A DNA stretch of 64,000 nt from Collimonas sp. OK412 (GTDB lineage Bacteria > Pseudomonadota > Gammaproteobacteria > Burkholderiales > Burkholderiaceae_D), in contig NZ_FOLC01000014.1 in the NCBI RefSeq assembly GCF_900112135.1, positions 98,756-162,755 of the forward strand, given 5' to 3'. Below are positions 39,547 to 46,939 of this stretch, piece after piece (positions within the stretch are counted from its first letter, which is position 1; the number at the start of each line of letters is the position of its first letter). The notes beneath the pieces were generated by a model. The model saw nothing but the letters and a program-made list of their open reading frames with translations. It made no database searches and had not been told where the DNA came from. Position numbers and translations under genes: made by a program.

Positions 39547-39730
39547 TGGTGTGGGAGATAGGTCGATGTGCGGGGACGCCGCACTCCTGCCGCAGATCCA
39601 TGCGCAGATGCCGACCCAGCCCGCTATTTTAGCGTAGAACGGCCATTCCCGCGACGCGTCGGCAGTATCGGGACGGTGAAACGTTGCATTTTTGGCAGCC
39701 ACGATCCCTGCCGGACAGAACTTTGCGGCA

Positions 39731-40330
39731 TCAGGATGAGAGCGCCCAGCGCGCCAGCTGTATGTGGCGGGTCTGGCCAAGCAGGCTATGCACCAGGACA
39801 AATTCGTGCGCGGTCCAGCCGATGGTTTCAATCACCTTTGCCGGAACCAGGCGATTGTCGTACAGCAGGGTGACATGAGGCGTGTAGTGCGGATTGGCTT
39901 TGCCGAACCCGGCTTTTTCCAGCGCCCTGCCAAGCGTTTCCTGGAATTTCGCCAGGGCGGCGAGGCCATCGCCGCCCAGCAGGACTAAAGGGCGTTTGCG
40001 CGGCCGGCCGTGGAAACTCGCCGCGCGGTCGAACGCGACATCGAACGGCGCCGCCCTGATGCTGTCCGCCGCCGTCATCGCCGCCTTGACAGCGCCTTGC
40101 GGCAGGCCCAGGTAATCGCCCAGGTGGCTCAAGGTGACATGCAAACGTGCGATCCCGATTGGCTTGCCTGTCACGCCAAACTCGTCGCGCAGCAATCCCC
40201 GCTGCCGTACGATGGCGGCCGCCGCATCCGGAGCCGGGACGATAGCGAAGAACAAGCGATCGGTCGGCTGCGGCGGCGCCTCGAAGCCCGGCAAGAAAAG
40301 CTGTCCGGGCACGTGATGGATGCGTTTCAT
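39731..40330 (-). CDS. thpR: RNA 2',3'-cyclic phosphodiesterase (2'-5' RNA ligase family)
   Basis: The 199-residue two-histidine phosphoesterase has the paired HxTx motifs HVTLSHLG and HVTLLYD. This family opens 2',3'-cyclic phosphates on RNA and can join 2'-5' ends in vitro. It stands alone, with the queE leader on one side and pldA on the other. Confidence 0.9.
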   Translation of the reverse strand: MKRIHHVPGQLFLPGFEAPPQPTDRLFFAIVPAPDAAAAIVRQRGLLRDEFGVTGKPIGIARLHVTLSHLGDYLGLPQGAVKAAMTAADSIRAAPFDVAFDRAASFHGRPRKRPLVLLGGDGLAALAKFQETLGRALEKAGFGKANPHYTPHVTLLYDNRLVPAKVIETIGWTAHEFVLVHSLLGQTRHIQLARWALSS

Positions 40331-40406
40331 GAAATGCGCTGCTTCCGTTGAAAAAGGGGATATCAGTTTACGCCTTTTTCACACCAGGGAAGTGGGACCG
40401 GCCGCA

Positions 40407-41450
40407 TCAGAAGTCGATCAGAAAGCCCGCACCGATGGATTTTTGCGAATAGTTGTAGTCGATCAGGCTTTCGCCGTAACCGGAAAACAGATGCAGGTAT
40501 CCCTTTAAATTGGTCGTGACCGGAAACGCCCAGCCGGCCTCGAGCGCGCCGTGCCCGGTCTGGAAATTGCGGCGTGCAGTCATCGAATACTCATAACCGT
40601 TCTGGCGGTAACTGGCGCGCACGTCGCCGTGGCCCATGTAGTCAACGATATCGATGTTGTCGTTGTTGGCTTTTGCATTGTCGAGGCGTTTCCAGATCCT
40701 TGCCGACAGTGCCAGGTTGCCGTATTCGGCGCCCAGTTCAGTATAGAAACGGTTCCAGCTGCGAGACAAGGTAGAGGATTGGCCGTTGGACTGGTGCACC
40801 AGCCCGAAATTGAGATAGCGGAAGTTGAAGTCGCCGATCTTCATGCTCAATGGCAGCGTCGCAATCAGTTCAGGCTGGTAATTCGTTTCGCGAAACGGAC
40901 TGGAGTCGGCCCGGTTGTATGCCTGCCAAAAACTTTGCTGGGTGTAGGCCAGCCACAGGTCGACCGGGCTGCCGGCGACGTTTTCCGCCATCTTCATCTT
41001 GAAACTGAGCTGGTAAGTCAACTCTGTATGCTGCGGCTTGAGTCCGTTGGCATCGCTGGCGAATGGCGCGTTGTTGGCGGAGGTGCTGTAATTGGCCAGC
41101 AATACATAATTATTCAGATAGGATTTGAGGGCAAACACGCCGCGTTTGGAACTGGGATCAAGTTCCCAGCTCTGCACCGTACGCGAAATCGGCGACTCGC
41201 TCGGCTCGCTTGCGTTCTGGGCCGCGGCCAGGGCCGGCGGCGATGCAGGTGCAGCTAGGGGAACAACGGCTGCAGCGGGAACCGGCGCATCGGCGGCGGC
41301 CTTGGCCAGGGCATCGAAGCAGTCCAGGCGCGCGCTGGCGTCGCCCAATACGGAGCAGCGCGCCAGTTGCTGCTCCAGCTCAGCCGCATGCAGCAGCGCC
41401 GGCGACATGCAGCTCAAGGAAAAAACGATTGTCTTGATGTTTTTTTTCAT
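40407..41450 (-). CDS. pldA: Outer-membrane phospholipase A
   Basis: The enzyme hydrolyses phospholipids that reach the outer leaflet. The ATG at 41450 starts a signal peptide (MKKNIKTIVFSLSCM...), giving 347 residues. The pre-barrel part includes a CFDALA motif, and the catalytic dyad segment is LVHQSNGQSSTLSRSWNR, matching OMPLA His142, Ser144 and Asn156. The protein ends in ...GFLIDF, a typical outer-membrane beta-signal with terminal Phe. Confidence 0.92.
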   Translation of the reverse strand: MKKNIKTIVFSLSCMSPALLHAAELEQQLARCSVLGDASARLDCFDALAKAAADAPVPAAAVVPLAAPASPPALAAAQNASEPSESPISRTVQSWELDPSSKRGVFALKSYLNNYVLLANYSTSANNAPFASDANGLKPQHTELTYQLSFKMKMAENVAGSPVDLWLAYTQQSFWQAYNRADSSPFRETNYQPELIATLPLSMKIGDFNFRYLNFGLVHQSNGQSSTLSRSWNRFYTELGAEYGNLALSARIWKRLDNAKANNDNIDIVDYMGHGDVRASYRQNGYEYSMTARRNFQTGHGALEAGWAFPVTTNLKGYLHLFSGYGESLIDYNYSQKSIGAGFLIDF

Positions 41451-41581
41451 GATGGATTTTAAAAATACGAAACTGCCCCGCCCCGCCAACCGTGGCGGGC
41501 ATGGGGAATCAAAGCATGTGCGCTATTGCTAAATTGTCGCGCTCGCTCGAGAACACGTTTTCCGGTCGTAGCAAAAAACAA

Positions 41582-41607
41582 AAAAGCCCGCATTCATGTG
41601 GGCTTTT
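41582..41607 (+). terminator. GCCCGC-type hairpin upstream of pldA
   Basis: AAAAGCCCGCATTCATGTGGGCTTTT forms an A/T-flanked hairpin. The flanking sequence resembles the guaA terminator at 59672. It lies in a 367-bp gap that contains no gene other than the leaders of pldA and the DUF4386 gene. Confidence 0.5.
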
Positions 41608-41717
41608 GAGCGTTTCTCATCTTCGCATATTAGCAAATGCCGGACGCCAGATTATTTCCGCTCTGTATTCGCTGCAAAAACGCTTAGAATCGACCGCATT
41701 GGCTAACGATCCCGCAA

Positions 41718-41752
41718 AAGCCCGCTTTCATGCGGGCTTCGACGTTTTTTTG
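41718..41752 (+). terminator. Second GCCCGC-type hairpin before the DUF4386 gene
   Basis: AAGCCCGC (41718-41725) pairs with GCGGGCTT (41732-41739), with a T-run a few bases on. It lies 80 bp before the start of the next gene, so it could be an attenuator. Confidence 0.45.
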
Positions 41753-41817
41753 AACTGCGGATAAGGCAGATTTTCACCGGGCTCTATCGGGCCCTCACTG
41801 CAGCGAGCGAAACTGTC

Positions 41818-42543
41818 ATGACAAATAGAACCATCGAAGCTGCCCCGCAAATGTACGCGCGCATGGGCGGCGTGCTGTACCTGGCAATCATAGTGCTGGG
41901 CGGACTCGCCGAGGGATTCGTCATGAACCGGCTGGTCATGCCGGGCGACGCCGCGGCAACGGCGCATAACATCTTGGCCTCGCCGCTGCTGTGGCGCCTC
42001 GGCGTCGCCGGCAACCTGATCGTACCCTTATGCGCCGTTGCGCTGACGTGGGTGTTTTATCTGCTGCTCAGGCCGGTAAGCAAGCGTTTGGTCCTTCTTT
42101 CCGTATTTTTCAACCTGGTGTCTCTCGCGGTCGAGGCCGTCAGCAAGCTGTTTCTCCTTTTGGTCGAACCCATATTGGGGAATGCCGGCTACCTGAAAGC
42201 CTTTGAACCGAGGCAGCTGCAAGTCCTCGCGGACCTTGCCCTTGCCTCGCATGGCATTGCCTTTAACATCGCCCTGATATTTTTTGGCTGCGGGTGCCTT
42301 GTCGATGGCTACCTGATTTTCAGGTCGGGTTACTTACCCAAGGCAGTAGGCATATTGATGCAACTTGCCGGTCTGGCTTACCTGACTGCCTGTCTTTCCG
42401 CACTTTTCACCCCGGCGTTTGCAGAACTGATAACGCCCGCCATCCTGGTTCTGCCATTGGTCGGCGAATCGTCATTGTGCCTATGGCTTCTTGCAAAGGG
42501 AGTAAATATCGCCAAGTGGAACGAGCGAATAAGCGCAGGCTAA
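41818..42543 (+). CDS. DUF4386 family membrane protein
   Basis: The 241-residue inner-membrane protein has about six transmembrane helices. The opening ARMGGVLYLAIIVLGGLAEGFV, the conserved LVMPGDAAATAHNILAS, and the PKAVGILMQLAGLAYL region are those of DUF4386, a family with no known function. It ends 6 bp before the end of the convergent quinone reductase gene. Confidence 0.85.
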   Translation: MTNRTIEAAPQMYARMGGVLYLAIIVLGGLAEGFVMNRLVMPGDAAATAHNILASPLLWRLGVAGNLIVPLCAVALTWVFYLLLRPVSKRLVLLSVFFNLVSLAVEAVSKLFLLLVEPILGNAGYLKAFEPRQLQVLADLALASHGIAFNIALIFFGCGCLVDGYLIFRSGYLPKAVGILMQLAGLAYLTACLSALFTPAFAELITPAILVLPLVGESSLCLWLLAKGVNIAKWNERISAG

Positions 42544-42549
42544 GCCAGC

Positions 42550-43326
42550 TTATGCAGTATGCGCGGCAAACCCCGTCAGATCCGGCGCGACATCCGGCCG
42601 CAACGTGAGCTCAGGGATGTTGTACGCGCCGGAATTTTGCGGGCGGAATGGTATCGGTGCAGTCTTCCAGAGATCGTCAAGACGCTGGCCGAGCGCATCG
42701 CGGATCTTCGCAAATCGTGCGTCGTCAGTCCGCCCTGTGCGATAGACCACGAACGGCGGCAAGACGTCAAAACCAGGGTAATACAGCACCCCATGGTGGA
42801 TGGGGAACAAAACATCGTCTATTGGGCCATTGATGCCCCGTGCGCTGTAATGCGATTCCCAGCCACCCGTAGTAACGATCAGCATGGCACGTTTCCCCGC
42901 CAGCGTGCCTTCTCCATAGCGGTCGCCCCAGCGTGCATCGGAGTGTTCTCCAATACCGTATGCAAAGCCGTAGGCATAGACACGCTCTACCCAACCCTTG
43001 AGGATCGCCGGCATCGAGAACCACCACAGAGGGAACTGCAAGATGACAGCATCGGCCCAGCGCAGCTTGTCTTGTTCGAGCGCGATATCCTTGCTCTGCA
43101 AGCCATGTTCGAACGCACGCCTGGAGTCAAGCGACGGATCGAAGCGTGCATTTGCGTGCCGATCCGTGCTGTCGTCGGCGTCGAGCGATGCTTTCCATTT
43201 CATGGCATACAGGTCTGAAACCTGGACGACATGCCCGGCATCCTCAAGGTGTTTCACCGAGAAGTTTTTCAGCGAGCCGTTCAAGGACTTTGGTTCGGGA
43301 TGGGCGTAGACGAGAAGAACATTCAT
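42550..43326 (-). CDS. NAD(P)H quinone reductase (flavodoxin-like fold)
   Basis: From the ATG at 43326 the protein has 258 residues. VLLVYAHPEPKSLNGSL is the FMN/FAD phosphate-binding start of the NQO1/YwrO group, followed by LQFPLWWFSMPAILKGWVERVYAYGFAYG, which contacts the isoalloxazine, and VTTGGWESHYSARG. Such enzymes reduce quinones with two electrons. It is divergent from a LysR regulator across a short gap with an inverted repeat. Confidence 0.9.
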   Translation of the reverse strand: MNVLLVYAHPEPKSLNGSLKNFSVKHLEDAGHVVQVSDLYAMKWKASLDADDSTDRHANARFDPSLDSRRAFEHGLQSKDIALEQDKLRWADAVILQFPLWWFSMPAILKGWVERVYAYGFAYGIGEHSDARWGDRYGEGTLAGKRAMLIVTTGGWESHYSARGINGPIDDVLFPIHHGVLYYPGFDVLPPFVVYRTGRTDDARFAKIRDALGQRLDDLWKTAPIPFRPQNSGAYNIPELTLRPDVAPDLTGFAAHTA

Positions 43327-43376
43327 GGTTGCGCTTTCAATGATGAGGAGCAAGCAGCTTAGGCTCCGCTCAGGTA

Positions 43377-43398
43377 TATTGAAAATGAATTCTCAATA
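43377..43398. promoter_or_regulatory. Candidate LysR operator between quinone reductase and lysR
   Basis: TATTGA (43377-43382) and TCAATA (43393-43398) form a dyad with a 10-base centre in an 86-bp divergent gap. LysR regulators next to quinone reductases usually bind such sites. Confidence 0.5.
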
Positions 43399-43412
43399 TT
43401 CCAGGTATTACT

Positions 43413-44306
43413 ATGAATAATCTCAGACGACTCGACCTGAACCTGCTGGTAACGCTGGATGTCCTGCTTTCGGAACACAACGTGACCCGTGCGGCGCAAC
43501 GCCTGAATTTTTCCCAGCCATCGATAAGCGTTCATCTCGCTAAACTGCGGGATATCTTCGGAGACCCGCTGCTGCTGCCTGGGCCAAGGGGAATGCGGCC
43601 CACCGCGAGAGCCGACGAGTTGCGCGAACCATTGCGACAGGCACTGGACGCACTTGCGCACGCGGTGTCGCCTGCCAGCCATTTTGATCCGGCCAAGGCC
43701 AGTCATACCTGGCGCGTCGCCGCCACCGACTATGGCGAATCGACGATCGTACTGCCCGCCCTGGGCGGCTTGCGCTCGGCGGCGCCTGGCACCCGGCTGG
43801 CGGTGCTTGAACTTGTTCCGCCCCGCATAGCCAGGCAAGCGGAACAGGGCGAGATCGATCTTGCTTTTCATACCAGCGAAGGCGCTCCGCCGGGCTTGCG
43901 GCGCCGGGCGCTCTTTACCGAGCGATATGTCCTGGCGGGGCGCGTAGGTCATCCGCGTTTGAAAAAGCGTCCAACGCTTTCTCAATTCTGCAAGCTCGAT
44001 CACGTGATCGTATCGCCGGATGGCGGGGGATTCCATGGCGTCACCGATGAAGCGCTGGCGGAGGCCGGCCTGGCGCGCCGCGTAGTGCTTTCCGTTCCGC
44101 ATTTCCTGTTTGTCGGGTCCGTGCTGGCGAGCACTGACATGGTGGCGATGCTGCCCGCGCGCCTGGTCCGCGACGCCAGCGAGCTGCAGGTTGTCGAGCC
44201 GCCTGTCGAGGTGCCAGGCTACGAGATGGCCATGCTTTGGCATGAACGCTGCCATCGCGACCCCGCGCATCAATGGCTGCGCGAGTACATCGCGAATTCG
44301 GTGTGA
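43413..44306 (+). CDS. LysR-family transcriptional regulator
   Basis: The 297-residue regulator starts NNLRRLDLNLLVTLDVLLSEHNVTRAA, the NodD/LinR-like opening, with the recognition helix in LNFSQPSISVHLAKL. The effector domain follows from about residue 90. Its divergent partner is the quinone reductase, which it probably controls in response to an aromatic or quinone compound (inference from arrangement). Confidence 0.9.
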   Translation: MNNLRRLDLNLLVTLDVLLSEHNVTRAAQRLNFSQPSISVHLAKLRDIFGDPLLLPGPRGMRPTARADELREPLRQALDALAHAVSPASHFDPAKASHTWRVAATDYGESTIVLPALGGLRSAAPGTRLAVLELVPPRIARQAEQGEIDLAFHTSEGAPPGLRRRALFTERYVLAGRVGHPRLKKRPTLSQFCKLDHVIVSPDGGGFHGVTDEALAEAGLARRVVLSVPHFLFVGSVLASTDMVAMLPARLVRDASELQVVEPPVEVPGYEMAMLWHERCHRDPAHQWLREYIANSV

Positions 44307-44352
44307 TCCGGCACATCACCTCGCCGAAGTGACAATATGCAATCTCGACAAA

Positions 44353-44381
44353 CAGCGCACACTTTTCAAAAGTGTGCGCTG
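44353..44381. terminator. Near-perfect palindrome between convergent genes
   Basis: CAGCGCACACTTTT (44353-44366) is perfectly inverted at 44368-44381 with one base at the centre. It lies between the converging lysR and DUF4382 genes and probably acts as a two-way terminator, though the T-run is only part of the stem. Confidence 0.6.
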
Positions 44382-44398
44382 GGTTCCGGCAGGAACGA

Positions 44399-45613
44399 TT
44401 AAGGCGTCAGCGTGAAGTTGATAGCAGGCTGGTTACCCGTCGTGACGTTTACCGATAGATTTGATTGAGTTACATAACCATTCGCCGAGGCTTCAACTAC
44501 ATACTTGCCGGTGCCTGGAGTGGTGTTTGGCTGCGTTGCAAACATGATCGGCAACGCCGCACTATATTGGCCAAGCTGCGGCGCCACGGTGGGCAGGTTT
44601 GACAATGCATATGCGCCACTTGCCACATCAACGCCCTGATATTTGATTGTCACCGTAGGGCCGGCCGAGAAGCTTTGCTTTGCCGCTACATAGGCAATTT
44701 CCGTTGCGCTAACCGGATTTAACACTACCGTGCCGCTAATAGCGCCTGGAGGCGTGGCGGCTGCTTGCAAATCGATAGGCGTGCTATTGCTGCTGACTAC
44801 GACCGTGCTGGTGGTGCTGGCAACCGGCACCGCGGCAATGACCGCGGTTGCACGGTTGTCCGCAGTAAGCACGACGTCATAGTTGCCCGGCACAAGACGT
44901 GCGAGGAAAAATTCTCCCGTCGTGGCATTGGGCACCGTGGAACGCACTACGACACCGTTCTGCTGCGCAGACACCATGACGTGATTATTCAGCAAGGCAG
45001 GGTTGATGAAACCGTCGATGCCATTCACAACCGTGGGAATCACGGTGATCACCGGTTTCAATGCGTATTTTCCGTTACCCTTGGTCACGACGGATTTGCA
45101 GGCATCGAAGTCGAGTACCAGGTCAGTGCGTTGCCCAGATGCGACGTCAAATTGATTAATCAGCTTGATGCCGCTTTGCACCGCACTTGGCGTATCGAGT
45201 GAAATTTCCGTGCTTGTGCCAGATGGAATCACCGAGTTGGCGAGGCCAGCTCCGGTGTTTGGATCAAGCACCAGGCGCAGCTGCGTGTAGTGGCCCGCCG
45301 TCAAAGGTGTTTGACCCAAATCTTCCAGAGCGCCATTGGTCAGATTAAGAAGGTTGATTTTGCGTGCAGGGGTCAACGTGATATCGGCCCAGCCAGCATC
45401 GTTTTCGTTGGCAGTTGCGCTTTGATGCACGCGCACTTTGTTAACGGTGACATTGACCGCATCAAATCCACAGGACGGCGCATCGGTCATCGCCACGCCC
45501 AACGTCCCGGTCCCAGCCGCCGGGGCTCCATCGCCGCCGCCGCCGCAGGACGCGAGCAATACAACTGTCGACACCGCGCCGAATGAGCATAGCGTACGTA
45601 AAGAATTTTTCAT
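44399..45613 (-). CDS. DUF4382 domain lipoprotein
   Basis: From the ATG at 45613 (AAGGAGACATAAA upstream) the product has 404 residues. The signal peptide ends in a lipobox, LLASC-GGGGD, so it is lipid-anchored. The DUF4382 domain follows (about 35-190: GTLGVAMTDAPSCGFDAVNVTVNKVRVH...), then a carboxypeptidase-regulatory-like beta domain and a C-terminal Ig-like part. DUF4382 proteins are surface or periplasmic lipoproteins of unknown role. It opens a run of cell-surface genes. Confidence 0.88.
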   Translation of the reverse strand: MKNSLRTLCSFGAVSTVVLLASCGGGGDGAPAAGTGTLGVAMTDAPSCGFDAVNVTVNKVRVHQSATANENDAGWADITLTPARKINLLNLTNGALEDLGQTPLTAGHYTQLRLVLDPNTGAGLANSVIPSGTSTEISLDTPSAVQSGIKLINQFDVASGQRTDLVLDFDACKSVVTKGNGKYALKPVITVIPTVVNGIDGFINPALLNNHVMVSAQQNGVVVRSTVPNATTGEFFLARLVPGNYDVVLTADNRATAVIAAVPVASTTSTVVVSSNSTPIDLQAAATPPGAISGTVVLNPVSATEIAYVAAKQSFSAGPTVTIKYQGVDVASGAYALSNLPTVAPQLGQYSAALPIMFATQPNTTPGTGKYVVEASANGYVTQSNLSVNVTTGNQPAINFTLTP

Positions 45614-45803
45614 TTTATGTCTCCTTGTAATTATGGATATACGGCGTATTGAGCGCCGCTCAGAATGTAGCTTCAGTAGCAACAATTCTTATATAACCAC
45701 AAACAGAGCCACTGAGTTACCGAGGCAAAAAGGACATTATTTACAGAGCTGGATGCACTGCATGGCTCCTCGTCTAATCAATCTTTCAGTGCCACGCAAA
45801 TTT

Positions 45804-46073
45804 TTATTGCGGCGCTTTGACAAGCGTATGCGCCTTTCCTTTATTCGTTTTTTTGTGGGCCAAACCCTTTTGATTCGCGCGGTCCGCTGAACGTTGCAGG
45901 CCCTTGTCACGATCCGCCGCATTAGCTCCATTAGTGTTTTTCATCCCCTCACTACTGATGTGCTGTGACGAGGCGCCACCGAAATGTGTGCCGCCCCCGC
46001 CACGAGCAAAAGTGGTGACGCTAGCACTGGTCGGAAGTATGGCGGCGCCGATTATGCATGCATTTTTAAACAT
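45804..46073 (-). CDS. Small exported hypothetical protein
   Basis: The ATG at 46073, with AGAGGAAAG upstream, gives 89 residues; an earlier start at 46157 lacks such a site. A signal peptide (MFKNACIIGAAILPTSASVTTFA) is followed by a Gly-rich part (RGGGGTHFGG) and a basic tail with repeated K/H/N. No family is recognised. The surrounding DNA (45.6-46.4 kb) is clearly more AT-rich than the housekeeping genes, which suggests acquisition. Confidence 0.55.
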   Translation of the reverse strand: MFKNACIIGAAILPTSASVTTFARGGGGTHFGGASSQHISSEGMKNTNGANAADRDKGLQRSADRANQKGLAHKKTNKGKAHTLVKAPQ

Positions 46074-46430
46074 GTTCTTTCCTCTTTTATAGAATTGAAT
46101 TGCCTTATGCATGGCTTCGAATAAGCGAGAAATATCAAGCATGCACATTATTGACACTACAACTCCATTAGTACTCCAATTCGATGAAAAGTTGACGTCT
46201 TATGCGCATTAGATGTATCGAATTGTTTCATAACGATACTCTTCCGATATCAAGCACTACTCATATTTCCTAGCCTGATGGCGATAAAACCCGGTATTAC
46301 AGACGCCGACTTGTAAACCATTGTGAATAGCTACAAGCCGTTTACAAATGCCAACAACCGCGTTAGTCAATATGCCAAAATGAGCGCGATTTAATTAAAG
46401 GTCCATCATTCAAGTAAAAGGAAAAGAAAT
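46074..46430. other. AT-rich intergenic stretch
   Basis: This divergent gap of 357 bp between two small exported-protein genes is markedly AT-rich. I see no gene, clear promoter or repeat in it beyond the ribosome-binding sites at its ends. Confidence 0.5.
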
Positions 46431-46598
46431 ATGAAGAAGCTTTTTGCACTATCCGCTTTTATCGTATTAACCTTACAAGGTTGTGCTGTCTATGGACCAG
46501 ACTACCCCGATGCCGTAGTGGCCCCGCAAGGCCGCGCACAAGGCGGCCCTGGCAATGGTTTTTGCCCGCCAGGACAAGCAAAAAAGGGGAATTGCTAA
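46431..46598 (+). CDS. Small lipoprotein, 55 residues
   Basis: The ATG at 46431 has AAAAGGAAAAG upstream. The product starts MKKLFALSAFIVLTLQG-C, a short signal peptide with a lipobox (Cys17), and ends in FCPPGQAKKGNC. The CPPGQAKKG-C ending is common in small proteobacterial lipoproteins of unknown function. The mature protein is only 39 residues. Confidence 0.6.
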   Translation: MKKLFALSAFIVLTLQGCAVYGPDYPDAVVAPQGRAQGGPGNGFCPPGQAKKGNC

Positions 46599-46637
46599 AA
46601 AAACATTAATGACGATCGCCCCGCTGGAATCAATACC

Positions 46638-46662
46638 GAGCCATAAAGCAAAAAAGCCCGCA
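46638..46662 (-). repeat. 25-bp terminator-associated repeat, copy 1
   Basis: This 25-bp sequence (plus strand starts GAGCCATAAAGCAAAAAAGC) is identical to 59660-59684 next to the guaA terminator, and similarity continues for about 10 bp on one side. Here it joins directly onto the autotransporter relic. Confidence 0.6.
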
Positions 46663-46871
46663 GCAAGCTCACTGGATTTGCTGCCAGCGTTGCTGGCGAT
46701 ATTGGTGGTCGCCGCAGGGCCGATGAAGCGTGCTACATCAGTGCCGCCTGATGATCGATAGACATTGAGCCTTGCGTATGGCTCAAAGTACCGGCACCAG
46801 TGGCGATCTCGCCCTTGATCCGTACGCCAGCGCGCAAGGGCCACCTTCATGCAGAGGGTGCCCATACTTGG
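46653..46871 (-). pseudogene. Relic of an autotransporter C-terminal beta-barrel
   Basis: The minus-strand translation reads WCRYFEPYARLNVYRSSGG, then TDVARFIGPAATTNIASN and SSELAAG, which is the phrase pattern found in the barrel of type V autotransporters (PYARLN..., GPAATT, ELAAG). The frame is short, has no proper start, and runs into a terminator-like repeat instead of continuing to the C-terminal strands, so it is a remnant. It lies just downstream of the Big-domain lipoprotein gene on the same strand. Confidence 0.6.
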
Positions 46872-46884
46872 CGTCCCCCCCCCC

Positions 46885-46922
46885 AAAAAAAAAGCGCCAT
46901 CGTCTAACAACGATGGCGCCGT
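46885..46922 (-). terminator. Intrinsic terminator of the Big-domain lipoprotein gene
   Basis: GCGCCATCGT (46894-46903) is inverted at 46910-46919 and followed, on the minus strand, by nine T. A run of ten C (46875-46884) adjoins, an unusual C10A9 tract. Confidence 0.85.
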
Positions 46923-46939
46923 CCTCTGTACCGCAAGGA

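Noticed and set aside
46473..46910. A 145-codon minus-strand reading frame as a real gene
   Set aside because: It starts inside a terminator, crosses a second terminator-like repeat and overlaps the small lipoprotein gene. Only the middle part resembles a protein family, so I list it as a relic.
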